Assembly (NCBI RefSeq): GCF_003846185.1
Contig: NZ_ML123034.1
Location: 5,036,939-5,100,938 of the forward strand
DNA length: 64,000 nucleotides
Origin: Streptomyces sp. ADI96-02
GTDB lineage: Bacteria; Actinomycetota; Actinomycetes; Streptomycetales; Streptomycetaceae
Direction: 5' to 3'
The notes under the pieces were generated by a model. It worked only from the letters and a program-made list of their open reading frames with translations, made no database searches and was not told the origin of the DNA. Positions 18,490 through 28,200 of this stretch are shown piece by piece (positions within the stretch are counted from its first letter, which is position 1; each line of letters starts with the position of its first letter). The position numbers were made by a program, and so were the translations under genes.

Positions 18490-19530
18490 GTGGACATCGA
18501 TGTGAAGCTTCTGAAGGGCTTGGCGCAGGACAAGGAGATCCCCTTCGACGTGCTCGTCGGGGCGATCGAGTCGGCCCTCCTCATCGCGTACCACCGCACC
18601 GACGGCAGCTACCGCCGGGCGCGCGTGAAGCTCGACGAGAACGGCCACGTCACCGTGTGGGCCAAGGAGGACCCGGCCGACCTCGAAGAGGGCCAGGAGC
18701 CCAAGGAGTTCGACGACACCCCCTCCGGTTTCGGCCGGATCGCCGCGACCACCGCCAAGCAGGTCATCCTGCAGCGGCTGCGCGACGCCGAGGACGACCG
18801 GACCTTCGGGGAGTACGCGGGCCACGAGGGCGACGTCGTCACCGGCGTCGTCCAGCAGGGCAAGGACCCGAAGAACGTCCTGGTCGACATCGGCAAGCTG
18901 GAGGCCATCCTGCCGGTGCAGGAGCAGGTGCCGGGCGAGGAGTACACGCACGGCCTGCGCCTTCGCACGTACGTCGTACGGGTCGCCAAGGGCGTGCGCG
19001 GGCCGTCCGTGACGCTCTCGCGCACCCACCCCAACCTGGTGAAGAAGCTCTTCGCGCTGGAGGTGCCGGAGATCGCCGACGGTTCCGTCGAGATCTCGGC
19101 CATCGCCCGCGAGGCCGGCCACCGCACCAAGATCGCGGTCCGCTCGACGCGCTCCGGCCTCAACGCCAAGGGCGCCTGCATCGGCCCGATGGGCGGCCGT
19201 GTGCGCAATGTCATGGCCGAGCTGCACGGCGAGAAGATCGACATCGTGGACTGGTCGGACGACCCGGCCGAGATGGTCGCCAACGCGCTGTCGCCCGCCC
19301 GGGTGAGCAAGGTCGAGGTCGTGGACCTCGCCGCCCGCTCCGCCCGAGTCACCGTGCCCGACTACCAGCTCTCGCTGGCGATCGGCAAGGAGGGCCAGAA
19401 CGCCCGCCTGGCCGCCCGCCTCACCGGCTGGCGGATCGACATCCGGCCCGACACCGAGACGGACGCCGAGCGCGAGACCGCCGACCGCGAGCGGGCCGAA
19501 CGGGCCCGGGAGCGCTCGGAAAGGCGTTGA
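18490..19530 (+). CDS. nusA: Transcription termination/antitermination factor NusA
   Basis: A 346-residue NusA that binds RNA polymerase and nascent RNA. It has the N-terminal polymerase-binding domain (residues 1-120), an S1 domain (near GDVVTGVVQQGKDPKNVLVDIG), and two KH domains, the second with IGKEGQNARLAARLTGW. It lacks the C-terminal acidic repeats of the E. coli protein, as is normal in actinobacteria. The tail is a run of Arg/Glu. The start is GTG at 18490 behind AGGAAGAGGAGG, which lies in the end of rimP, so the two genes are probably translationally coupled. Confidence 0.96.
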   Translation: MDIDVKLLKGLAQDKEIPFDVLVGAIESALLIAYHRTDGSYRRARVKLDENGHVTVWAKEDPADLEEGQEPKEFDDTPSGFGRIAATTAKQVILQRLRDAEDDRTFGEYAGHEGDVVTGVVQQGKDPKNVLVDIGKLEAILPVQEQVPGEEYTHGLRLRTYVVRVAKGVRGPSVTLSRTHPNLVKKLFALEVPEIADGSVEISAIAREAGHRTKIAVRSTRSGLNAKGACIGPMGGRVRNVMAELHGEKIDIVDWSDDPAEMVANALSPARVSKVEVVDLAARSARVTVPDYQLSLAIGKEGQNARLAARLTGWRIDIRPDTETDAERETADRERAERARERSERR

Positions 19531-19643
19531 CCCGCACCCGCTCCAGGGAATAGATCTGAGGGGTACGCCGCTGAGATCACGACAACATCCGTTCGATTCT
19601 TGCCCCACAGGAGTGAGGTCGATACGGGGAGGTAGACTTAACC

Positions 19644-19922
19644 GTGTCTGGCCGGACGCAACCCCGCGCATGCCCCGAGCGAACCTGTGTGGGATGCCGG
19701 GAGCGAGCGGCCAAGAGCGAGCTGCTGCGCATCGTGGTGGACGAGGGCGCTTGCGTCCCTGATCAACGCGGTACGCTGCCCGGCCGGGGTGCTTACGTGC
19801 ACCCCGCCTCTGTCTGTCTCGACCTGGCGGTCCGCCGCCGGGCGTTCCCCCGGGCCTTCAAGGCCAAGGGGCCGTTCGACACCGCGGCACTGACGCGGTT
19901 CGTCGAGAGGATGACACCGTGA
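19644..19922 (+). CDS. ylxR: YlxR family (DUF448) RNA-binding protein
   Basis: A 92-residue protein with the family marks CVGCRER near the N-terminus and GRGAYVHP in the middle. YlxR proteins bind RNA, and in some bacteria they modulate RNase P or transcription; the role here is unknown. The start is GTG at 19644, with GGGGAGG (19627-19633) before it. It lies 113 bp after nusA in the standard nusA-ylxR-infB order. Confidence 0.92.
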   Translation: MSGRTQPRACPERTCVGCRERAAKSELLRIVVDEGACVPDQRGTLPGRGAYVHPASVCLDLAVRRRAFPRAFKAKGPFDTAALTRFVERMTP

Positions 19923-20005
19923 GAACGGGTGACACCGTAGGAAAGTGAACGGCACGGGACCCCGTGCGGTCAGGTACCTCGCGAGTTGGAAGTAGGTCGA
20001 GATTG

Positions 20006-20038
20006 CGATGAGCACTCGATGAGTACGCGATGAGTACG
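20006..20038 (+). repeat. Three tandem 11-bp repeats upstream of infB
   Basis: CGATGAGCACT (20006-20016), CGATGAGTACG (20017-20027) and CGATGAGTACG (20028-20038) are head-to-tail with an 11-bp period, close to one turn of DNA. They sit 51 bp before the infB start, within the 166-bp ylxR-infB spacer. They could bind a protein on one face of the helix or form part of the infB leader. Confidence 0.8.
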
Positions 20039-20054
20039 CCCATGAAGTAGCGAC

Positions 20055-20075
20055 GGTCCGGCGGTAACCCGGACC
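20055..20075 (+). promoter_or_regulatory. Leader hairpin directly before the infB ribosome-binding site
   Basis: GGTCCGG (20055-20061) pairs with CCGGACC (20069-20075) around a 7-nt loop. The ribosome-binding sequence AAAGGAG (20077-20083) follows at once. The position suggests an effect on translation start, by inference only. Confidence 0.45.
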
Positions 20076-20088
20076 TAAAAGGAGCGAA

Positions 20089-23000
20089 GTGGCTAAGGTC
20101 CGGGTATACGAACTCGCCAAGGAGTTCGGCGTCGAGAGCAAGGTCGTCATGGCCAAGCTCCAAGAACTCGGTGAATTCGTCCGTTCGGCGTCCTCGACGA
20201 TCGAGGCGCCGGTTGTACGCAAGTTGACTGACGCACTGCAGGGGCCCGGCGGCAACGCCGGCAAGTCCGCTGCCAAGCCCGGCGCGCCCCGCAAGGCGAC
20301 GCCGGCCAAGCCCGCGGCGCCCTCACCGGCCGCCGCGGCACGTCCCGCCGCTCCCAAGCCCGGCGCACCGGCTCCCAAGCCGGCCGCGGCCGAAGCACCG
20401 GCGAGCAGCACCCCGGCGGCGCCCGCCGCGCCGTCGGCCGGTCCCCGTCCGGGCCCGAAGCCCGCGCCGAAGCCGGCCCCGGTGACTCCGGTCCCCGCCG
20501 CCGAGTTCTCGGCTCCGGCCCCGGCCCAGCCGGCCGCCCCCCAGCAGCAGCCCCAGGCCCCGCGTCCCGCGGGCGCCACGCCGGGACCCCGTCCCGCCCG
20601 CCCGGCTCCGGCCGGCGGTCAGCGCGACGGCGGCCAGCGTGACGGCGGCCGTGGCGGCGAGCGCGGCGGCGACCGCCCCGCACGTCCCGCCGGCCAGGGC
20701 GCACCGCGTCCGGGCGGTGCCCGTCCGGCCGGTCCCCGACCGGGCAACAACCCCTTCACCTCCGGCGGTTCCACCGGTATGGCGCGCCCCCAGGCGCCCC
20801 GTCCCGGCGGCGCCCCGCGCCCCGGCGGCGGTTCGGAGCGCCCCGGCGCCCCGCGTCCGCAGGGCAGCGGCCCCGGCGGCGCCCCGCGTCCCCAGGGCCA
20901 GGGCGGCGCCCGTCCGTCTCCGGGCGGCATGCCCCGCCCGCAGGCTCCGCGTCCCGGCGGCGGTCCCGCCGGTAACCGTCCGAACCCGGGCATGATGCCG
21001 CAGCGTCCCGCTGCGGGCCCGCGTCCCGGCGGTGGTCCCGGCGGCGGCCGTGGTCCCGGTGCCGGCGGCGGTCGCCCCGGTGGCGGCGGCGGCGCGGGTC
21101 GTCCCGGTGGCGGCGGCGGGTTCGCCGGCCGTCCCGGCGGCGGCGGTGGCGGCGGGTTCGCCGGCCGTCCGGCCGGTCCCGGTGGTGGCGGCGGCGGCGC
21201 GGGTCGTCCCGGTGGCGGTGGCGGCGGCTTCGGCGGCCGTCCCGGCTTCGGCGGCCGTCCCGGCGGCCCCGGCGGCCGCGGTGGCACACAGGGTGCGTTC
21301 GGCCGTCCCGGCGGTCCGGCGCGTCGTGGTCGCAAGTCGAAGCGGCAGAGGCGCCAGGAGTACGAGGCCATGCAGGCCCCGTCGGTCGGCGGCGTCATGC
21401 TGCCCCGCGGCAACGGGCAGGCCGTCCGCCTGTCGCGCGGCGCCTCCCTCACCGACTTCGCGGAGAAGATCAACGCCAACCCGGCGTCGCTCGTCGCCGT
21501 GATGATGAACCTCGGTGAGATGGTGACGGCCACGCAGTCCGTCTCCGACGAGACGCTGCGGCTGCTCGCCGACGAGATGAACTACGTCCTGGAGATCGTC
21601 AGCCCGGAGGAGGAGGACCGCGAGCTGCTCGAGTCCTTCGACATCGAGTTCGGCGAGGACGAGGGCGGCGAAGAGGCCCTGGTCTCCCGTCCGCCGGTCG
21701 TGACCGTCATGGGTCACGTCGACCACGGAAAGACCCGACTGCTGGACGCGATCCGCAAGACGAACGTCGTCGCGGGCGAGGCCGGCGGCATCACGCAGCA
21801 CATCGGCGCCTACCAGGTCTCCTCCGAGGTCAACGGCGAGGACCGGAAGATCACCTTCATCGACACCCCGGGTCACGAGGCGTTCACCGCCATGCGTGCC
21901 CGCGGTGCGAAGTCGACCGACATCGCGATCCTCGTGGTGGCGGCCAACGACGGTGTGATGCCCCAGACGATCGAGGCGCTGAACCACGCCAAGGCGGCCG
22001 AGGTGCCGATCGTGGTCGCGGTCAACAAGATCGACGTCGAGGGCGCGGACCCGACCAAGGTGCGCGGCCAGCTCACCGAGTTCGGTCTGGTGGCCGAGGA
22101 GTACGGCGGCGACACGATGTTCGTCGACATCTCCGCCAAGCAGGGCCTCAACATCGAGGCGCTCCTGGAGGCCGTCGTCCTCACCGCCGACGCCTCGCTC
22201 GACCTGCGGGCCAACCCGGAGCAGGACGCGCAGGGCATCGCGATCGAGTCCCACCTCGACCGCGGTCGCGGTGCCGTCTCGACCGTCCTGGTCCAGCGCG
22301 GAACGCTGCGCATCGGCGACACGATGGTCGTGGGCGACGCCTACGGCCGCGTGCGCGCCATGCTCGACGACAACGGTCAGAACGTGCAGGAAGCGGGTCC
22401 CTCGGCCCCCGTCCTGGTGCTCGGTCTCACCAACGTCCCGGGCGCCGGCGACAACTTCCTGGTCGTCGACGAGGACCGTACGGCCCGTCAGATCGCCGAG
22501 AAGCGCGCCGCCCGCGAGCGCAACGCCAACTTCGCCCGCAAGGGCGTCCGGTTCTCCCTGGAGAACCTGGACGAGGCGCTCAAGGCCGGTCTGGTCCAGG
22601 AGCTCAACCTCATCATCAAGGGCGACGCGTCCGGTTCGGTGGAGGCTCTCGAGTCCTCGCTGCTCCAGCTCGACGTCGGTGAAGAGGTCGACATCCGGGT
22701 CCTGCACCGCGGTGTGGGTGCGGTCACCGAGTCGGACATCAACCTGGCGACGGGTTCCGACGCCATCGTGATCGGCTTCAACGTGCGCGCCGCGGGGCGT
22801 GCCGAGCAGATGGCCGAGCGCGAAGGCGTGGACGTCCGGTACTACTCGGTCATCTACCAGGCGATCGAAGAGATCGAGGCGGCCCTCAAGGGCATGCTCA
22901 AGCCGGAGTACGAAGAGGTCGAGCTCGGCACGGCGGAGATCCGCGAGATCTTCCGCTCGTCCAAGCTGGGCAACATCGCCGGTGTGCTGGTCCGCTCCGG

Positions 23001-23211
23001 CGAGGTCAAGCGCAACACCAAGGCGCGCCTGCTGCGCGATGGCAAGGTCATCGCGGAGAACCTCAACATCTCCGGTCTGCGCCGCTTCAAGGACGACGTC
23101 ACCGAGATCCGCGAAGGCTTCGAGGGCGGTATCAACCTCGGGAACTTCAACGACATCAAGATCGACGACGTCATCGCGACGTACGAGATGCGCGAGAAGC
23201 CGCGAGGCTGA
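20089..23211 (+). CDS. infB: Translation initiation factor IF-2
   Basis: A 1040-residue GTPase that delivers initiator tRNA to the 30S subunit. An N-terminal IF2_N domain covers residues 1-55. It is followed by a long low-complexity linker (about 60-420), first Ala/Pro-rich and then Gly/Arg/Pro-rich with GRPGGGGG-type repeats. A second IF2_N-like domain lies near 430-510. The G domain has GHVDHGKT (residues 542-549), DTPGHE and NKID. Domains II-IV complete the protein. The start is GTG at 20089 behind AAAGGAG. The linker is long even for an actinobacterium. Confidence 0.97.
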   Translation: MAKVRVYELAKEFGVESKVVMAKLQELGEFVRSASSTIEAPVVRKLTDALQGPGGNAGKSAAKPGAPRKATPAKPAAPSPAAAARPAAPKPGAPAPKPAAAEAPASSTPAAPAAPSAGPRPGPKPAPKPAPVTPVPAAEFSAPAPAQPAAPQQQPQAPRPAGATPGPRPARPAPAGGQRDGGQRDGGRGGERGGDRPARPAGQGAPRPGGARPAGPRPGNNPFTSGGSTGMARPQAPRPGGAPRPGGGSERPGAPRPQGSGPGGAPRPQGQGGARPSPGGMPRPQAPRPGGGPAGNRPNPGMMPQRPAAGPRPGGGPGGGRGPGAGGGRPGGGGGAGRPGGGGGFAGRPGGGGGGGFAGRPAGPGGGGGGAGRPGGGGGGFGGRPGFGGRPGGPGGRGGTQGAFGRPGGPARRGRKSKRQRRQEYEAMQAPSVGGVMLPRGNGQAVRLSRGASLTDFAEKINANPASLVAVMMNLGEMVTATQSVSDETLRLLADEMNYVLEIVSPEEEDRELLESFDIEFGEDEGGEEALVSRPPVVTVMGHVDHGKTRLLDAIRKTNVVAGEAGGITQHIGAYQVSSEVNGEDRKITFIDTPGHEAFTAMRARGAKSTDIAILVVAANDGVMPQTIEALNHAKAAEVPIVVAVNKIDVEGADPTKVRGQLTEFGLVAEEYGGDTMFVDISAKQGLNIEALLEAVVLTADASLDLRANPEQDAQGIAIESHLDRGRGAVSTVLVQRGTLRIGDTMVVGDAYGRVRAMLDDNGQNVQEAGPSAPVLVLGLTNVPGAGDNFLVVDEDRTARQIAEKRAARERNANFARKGVRFSLENLDEALKAGLVQELNLIIKGDASGSVEALESSLLQLDVGEEVDIRVLHRGVGAVTESDINLATGSDAIVIGFNVRAAGRAEQMAEREGVDVRYYSVIYQAIEEIEAALKGMLKPEYEEVELGTAEIREIFRSSKLGNIAGVLVRSGEVKRNTKARLLRDGKVIAENLNISGLRRFKDDVTEIREGFEGGINLGNFNDIKIDDVIATYEMREKPRG

Positions 23212-23217
23212 TCCGCG

Positions 23218-23245
23218 GGGGACCCGGGGGAGACCCCGGGTCCCT
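23218..23245 (+). terminator. Hairpin terminator after infB
   Basis: GGACCCGGGG (23220-23229) and CCCCGGGTCC (23234-23243) form a perfect stem closed by a GAGA loop, extendable by one or two pairs, starting 7 bp past the infB stop. Confidence 0.75.
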
Positions 23246-23313
23246 CCACGGTCGGGGCCGGTCGACGGGTCGAATTCTCCGTCGATCGGCTCCGGCCGTT
23301 CCGGTACGGTTCT

Positions 23314-23342
23314 GGTGTCCCGCCAAGCTCTGGCGGGACACC
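23314..23342 (+). promoter_or_regulatory. 12-bp stem-loop in the leader region of the DUF503 gene
   Basis: GGTGTCCCGCCA (23314-23325) pairs perfectly with TGGCGGGACACC (23331-23342) around AGCTC. The motif GGCGGGACA recurs at 23354-23362, just before the ATG at 23374. It may be a second terminator or a leader structure that exchanges partners with the downstream copy. Confidence 0.5.
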
Positions 23343-23373
23343 GAACCCGAACCGGCGGGACATCCGGACACAC

Positions 23374-23667
23374 ATGTACGTGGGGACCCTGTCCTTCGAC
23401 CTGCTCCTCGGCGACGTACGGTCGCTGAAGGAGAAACGCTCAGTCGTCCGCCCGATCGTCGCCGAACTCCAGCGCAAGCACGCGGTGAGTGCGGCGGAGA
23501 CCGGCGGGCAGGACCTCCATCGCAGGGCCGAGATCGGCCTCGCCGCGGTCTCCGGGGACACCGGGCACCTCACGGACGTGCTGGACCGGTGCGAGCGGCT
23601 GGTCGCCGCCCGCCCCGAGGTGGAACTGCTGTCGGTGAGACGGCGGCTGCACAGCGACGAAGACTGA
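23374..23667 (+). CDS. ylxP: DUF503 family protein (YlxP-like)
   Basis: A 97-residue protein of the DUF503 family, found next to infB/rbfA in many Gram-positive bacteria. The family N-terminus MYVGTLSFDLLLGDVRSLKEKR is visible, with an alpha/beta composition and no signal peptide. The function is not firmly established; the context points to ribosome assembly. It begins after a structured spacer and ends 37 bp before rbfA. Confidence 0.88.
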   Translation: MYVGTLSFDLLLGDVRSLKEKRSVVRPIVAELQRKHAVSAAETGGQDLHRRAEIGLAAVSGDTGHLTDVLDRCERLVAARPEVELLSVRRRLHSDED

Positions 23668-23704
23668 ACCGTAAGCAATAAGCAGAAGGAAGAGTGACGG
23701 ACCG

Positions 23705-24181
23705 GTGACCGACAACGCGCGGGCCCGCAAGCTGGCCGATCGCATCCAGGTCGTGGTCGCGGAGACCCTGGACCGGCGAATCAAGGATCCGCGGCTGGGA
23801 TTCGTGACGATCACGGACGCCCGGGTCACCGGCGACCTGCGGGAGGCCACGGTCTTCTACACGGTCTACGGCGACGACGAGGAGCGGGCGGCCTCCGCCG
23901 CGGCGCTGGAGAGCGCCAAGGGCGTGCTCCGCTCCGAGGTCGGCCGGCAGACCGGGGTCCGCTTCACGCCGACCCTGGCCTTCGTCCCGGACGCCCTCCC
24001 GGACAACGCCCGCACCATCGAGGACCTGCTCGACAAGGCGCGGGCCAAGGACGCGGAGGTGCGCCAGGTGTCCACCGGCGCGCAGTACGCCGGGGACGCC
24101 GACCCGTACCGCAAGCCGGAGGACGAGGACGACGAGACCGACGGTCCCTCCGACACGAACGAGGGCCCGACCTCCGCATGA
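23705..24181 (+). CDS. rbfA: Ribosome-binding factor A
   Basis: A 158-residue late 30S assembly factor with a type II KH-like fold. Visible are the N-terminus ARKLADRIQVVVAETL, the central KDPRLGFVTITDARVTGDL and the block VGRQTGVRFTPTLAFVPD. An acidic, probably disordered tail (EDEDDETDGPSD) extends the normal ~120-residue core. The GTG at 23705 has GGAAGAG upstream. Its stop codon overlaps the truB start (ATGA at 24178-24181). Confidence 0.95.
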   Translation: MTDNARARKLADRIQVVVAETLDRRIKDPRLGFVTITDARVTGDLREATVFYTVYGDDEERAASAAALESAKGVLRSEVGRQTGVRFTPTLAFVPDALPDNARTIEDLLDKARAKDAEVRQVSTGAQYAGDADPYRKPEDEDDETDGPSDTNEGPTSA

Positions 24182-25077
24182 CCGACCAGCAGACCACGCC
24201 GGACGGCCTTGTCATCGTCGACAAGCCGTCCGGCTTCACCTCGCACGACGTCGTCGCCAAGATGCGGGGCATCGCCCGCACCCGGCGCGTCGGCCACGCC
24301 GGCACCCTGGACCCGATGGCCACCGGAGTCCTCGTGCTCGGCGTCCAGCGGGCCACCAAGCTGCTGGGCCACCTCGCGCTGACCGAGAAGGAGTACCTCG
24401 GCACCGTCCGGCTCGGGCAGAACACCGTCACCGACGACGCCGAGGGCGAGATCACCTCGTCCGCCGACGCCTCCGCGGTGACCCGTGAGGGCATTGACGC
24501 CCAGGTCGCCGCCCTGACCGGTCCGATCATGCAGGTGCCGTCCAAGGTCAGCGCCATCAAGATCGACGGCAAGCGGTCCTACGCGCGGGTGCGCGGCGGC
24601 GAGGAATTCGAGATCCCGGCCCGCCCGGTGACCGTCTCCTCCTTCCGCGTCTACGACGTCCGCGAGGCCGTCGCCGAGGACGGCACCCCGGTGCTCGACC
24701 TCGTCGTCTCCGTCGTCTGCTCCTCGGGGACGTACATCCGGGCCCTCGCCCGCGACCTCGGCGCCGGGCTCGGCGTCGGCGGCCACCTCACCGCGCTGCG
24801 CCGCACCCGGGTCGGCCCGTACGGACTCGACGCCGCCCGGACGCTGGACCAGCACCAGGCGGAGCTGACCGTGATGCCGGTCGCCGAGGCCGCCGCCTCC
24901 GCCTTCGCCCGCTGGGACGTCGACGAGAAGCGCGCGAAGCTGCTCCTGAACGGCGTACGGCTGGACATGCCCGCCCATCCGCGGGGCCCGGTCGCGGTCT
25001 TCGGACCCGACGGCGCGTTCCTCGTGCTCGTGGAGGAGGAGAGGGGCAAGGCCAAGAGCCTCGCCGTCTTCGCCTGA
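24178..25077 (+). CDS. truB: tRNA pseudouridine-55 synthase
   Basis: A 299-residue enzyme that makes pseudouridine 55 in the tRNA T-loop. The catalytic Asp lies in GHAGTLDPMATGVL (near residue 44), and the family blocks KPSGFTSHDVV and VVCSSGTYIRALARDLG are present. A C-terminal PUA-like domain follows (DEKRAKLLLNGVRL). The start overlaps the rbfA stop, so the pair is translationally coupled. A 15-bp hairpin terminator follows. Confidence 0.96.
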   Translation: MTDQQTTPDGLVIVDKPSGFTSHDVVAKMRGIARTRRVGHAGTLDPMATGVLVLGVQRATKLLGHLALTEKEYLGTVRLGQNTVTDDAEGEITSSADASAVTREGIDAQVAALTGPIMQVPSKVSAIKIDGKRSYARVRGGEEFEIPARPVTVSSFRVYDVREAVAEDGTPVLDLVVSVVCSSGTYIRALARDLGAGLGVGGHLTALRRTRVGPYGLDAARTLDQHQAELTVMPVAEAAASAFARWDVDEKRAKLLLNGVRLDMPAHPRGPVAVFGPDGAFLVLVEEERGKAKSLAVFA

Positions 25078-25080
25078 CCG

Positions 25081-25122
25081 CGTGGAGCGGGCGCCCACCC
25101 CCGGTCCGGCGCCCGCTCCACG
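25081..25122 (+). terminator. 15-bp hairpin terminator after truB
   Basis: CGTGGAGCGGGCGCC (25081-25095) and GGCGCCCGCTCCACG (25108-25122) are perfectly complementary with a 12-nt loop, 4 bp past the truB stop. This closes the rbfA-truB unit and leaves the next gene on its own promoter. Confidence 0.85.
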
Positions 25123-25255
25123 GTCCCCTCCCCGGGATCATCTCTGTCCCGTCGGACACGGCTGTTCACCCCAATGGACGGGCGCTCGGAGTGAACGCGG
25201 GGTGCGCGGGGGGCGCTTTCCCGCTCAGCGTTTCTCCTGGCGATCACCGCCGCCC

Positions 25256-25261
25256 TACCGT
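25256..25261 (+). promoter_or_regulatory. Possible -10 box giving a leaderless mRNA for the 1180-residue gene
   Basis: TACCGT fits TANNNT and ends 6 bp before the ATG at 25268. There is no purine-rich ribosome site in front of that ATG, which supports leaderless translation. An inverted pair GTTCAC/GTGAAC lies about 70-100 bp upstream (near 25163 and 25190). The -35 is unclear. Confidence 0.35.
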
Positions 25262-25267
25262 CTGACC

Positions 25268-28200
25268 ATGGGCAGCGGGGACCGGTCGAATCTGGTGAGA
25301 ATCTGTGATCCGGTCGGCCGGCCGCGGGGAACGGGATTCGTCGCCGACGACCGCGGCACGGTCGTGACCGCCCACCAGGCCGTCGCCTCCGGGACCGCGC
25401 TCGTGCTCCACGGCACCGGAGGCCGCACCTGCCGCGTCGGCCCGGAGGACGTCACCGCGCTGCCCGCCCTCGGACTCGCCCTCCTGCGCACCGGCGGCCC
25501 GGACGCCCTCGACACGGAGCCCAAGGCCGTCTCCGCGCGCGAGCGCGTCCGCCCCGGCAGCTACGTCGGGATCGCCGCCCACGGACTGCGCGAGGCCCGC
25601 GTGCTCGGCACCGCGTCCGCCACCTACACCGCTCCGGACGCCGAACACCGCATCCCCGCCGCCCTGGAACTCGCCCTCGGCACCGACGGACGCGACGCCC
25701 TGCGCTCCGGCGGCACGGCGATCGGCGGGCCCGTCACGGACCCGGCCACCGGTTCCGTCCTCGGCGTCCTGAGCACCGCCCTCACCGTCCCGTACGAGTC
25801 GGCGGGCCTAGCCCTGCCGCTCACCCGCGGCGCCGACGCCGCCCTGGACGACCTGCTCCGCCGCAACGCCACGACCGTCCCCGGCTACGGCGCGGACCTC
25901 AACCTGGCCGGAGCGCTCCAGCTCACCGCCACCTCGGTCGGCTCGGCCGAAGGCCCGGGAGCCCGCGTGGCACCCGTCGAGCGCGGTGAGGCCCGCGCGG
26001 AGTTCGCCGCCTTCGAAGCCGGGCCCGGCACGGTCCTGGCCCTCGTCGGCGCCCCCGGCACCGGCCGCACCACCGAGCTGGCCGCCCTCGCCGCCCGCCG
26101 CGCCGACGGCGAGGCGCCCGCCCCCACACTCTGGCTGCGCGGCGCCGACCTGCTGCCCGACGACACCTCGATCGCCGACGCGGCCGACCGCGCCCTCGCC
26201 CGGTCCGCCCGGATCGTCACCGCCGCCGGGGCCCGCGGCGACATGACCACGGCCACGCCGGAACGCGTCGCCCGGCTCGCCGCCGAGGCCGGCCACCCGC
26301 TGCTCGTCGTCCTGGACGGCCCCGAGGAGATGCCGCCGCTGCCGGCCCGCCGCCTCGCCGAGTGGACGGCCGGCACGGCCTCCTGGCTGCGGGACCACGA
26401 GGTCCGGCTCGTCGTCGCCTGCCGCCCCGAGCACTGGGAGACGGCCGGCGCCCTCTACCCGCCCCGCGACCTGCACCGCCCCGAGCGCCCCGCCCGCCGG
26501 CTGCCCCCCGCCCTGCTCCTCGGCGACCTGACGGCGGCCCAGGCCGTGACCGCCAAGGAGCGCTACGGCATCCCGCCCGCCGCCCTCGCCCCCGGCCACG
26601 ACCGGCACCCCCTCACCCTGCGCCTGCTCGCCGAGGTGCGCGACGCCCTGCCGCCCGACGTACCGGGCCGGCCCGACACCGAGGACGTCTTCGCCGCCCA
26701 CCTCGACCTGGTGTGCCTGCGCGTCGCGGTACGGATCGCGGCGGCGGCGGACGAGCAGCCGCGCGGGGCCGCCGTGCGCCGGCTGGCCGCCCGGGTGGCG
26801 GGGCAGGCCCACGAGGCGGCCCGGCGCTGCCTGGGCCCGGGACAGGGCGAGCTGGACCGCGAGGCGTTCGAGGAGATCTTCCCCTGGCGCACCGGCTGGG
26901 CCTCCGCCGTACTCACCGAGAGGCTGCTCGTCCCGGCCGGCGCGGGCTACCGCTTCGCCCACGAGGAGCTGGGCGACTGGGTGCAGGGCGCCCATCTGGA
27001 CCTGGACGCGGCGCTGCGGTCGCTGGTGCACCGGTGGCACACGGGAAGCGGCGGCCCGGACCCGTCGCCGCGCCCCCGCCCGGCCGACGACGCCCGCAGC
27101 CTGCCCGTGCCCCGCCACCGCATCGGCCCGGTCGTCCAGGCGATGCTGCTGCTCGGCCGCCGCCAGGGCACCGCCGCCCCGGCGCACCGGATGGCGGACC
27201 TCATCGAGGCCCTGGACCGGCTCTGGACGGACGAGGGGCCGCGCGACGAGGACGCCGCCTGGTGGGCGGCCCACCTGCTGGCCGGCAGCCTGCTCCGCGT
27301 CCCGGACGCCCGCCCCTACCTCGGCGTGCTGCGGGTGCTCGCCGGGCGCATCACCCGCCGCTCCGCCGCCGGCCCCGCCGACCCGGGGGCGTACGGAGAG
27401 TTCGGGCCGTGGTTCTGGCGGCGGCTGCGGCTGCCCGAGGAGGACCGGATCGACCTGCTCCGCCGCCTCGTGCCCGCCGACGGCGTCCCGCGCGCCGACG
27501 GCGACGAACGCTACCTGGACGTGGTGGCCGACTGCCTCGCCCTCGACCCGCCCGCCGTGCTCCCGCTGCTGTGCCGGTGGTTCACCGACGAACGCCCGCT
27601 GCTGACCGGCCCCGACGCTCCCGACGTGCCGGAGCGCCCCACCGTCGCCGCCGCCGCGCAGGCCCTGCTGTACGCCCGCCGCGACCTGGCCGTGGACGAC
27701 CTGGCGGACGCGCTGATCGCCACGCCGCACCAGCGCGCCGGCGAGCTGCTGGCCGCCCTCGCGGAGGAGGAGCCCACCGCGCTGTGCCGGGCCGTCGACC
27801 GCTGGGCCCGCGACGAGGACCGCCCCGCCCGCCGGTCCGCCGCCGCCCGCTACGCCGGCCTCCTGCGCGACCGCGTCACCGCCGACGGCGACCGGGCCCT
27901 GCTGCGCTCGGCGGCCGAAGCCCTGCTCGCCCGGCCCGAGGACGCCTCCCTGCACGCGGCGGCGCTCACCCTCCTGATCCGGGACCCCCGCACCCGCACC
28001 CGCCACCTCCCGCAGACGCTGCGGGCGTTCGCGGCGGGCGACCCCGGCATCTCCGTCGGACTCCTCGCCGACGCCTTCCCGGCCCACCCCGAACCGGTCC
28101 TGGCCGCCCTGCGCGCCCGCCTCGCCCGGCCCGGCGACAGCGGGGGAGCGGTGCTGCGCGCGCTCGCCGGGCTCGACACGCCCGCCCTCGCCCTGCACGT

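Noticed and set aside
20323..23373. 1016-residue minus-strand frame opposite infB
   Set aside because: It is the antisense of a very GC-rich gene; the Thr/Gly/Ala runs are complements of the IF-2 linker.
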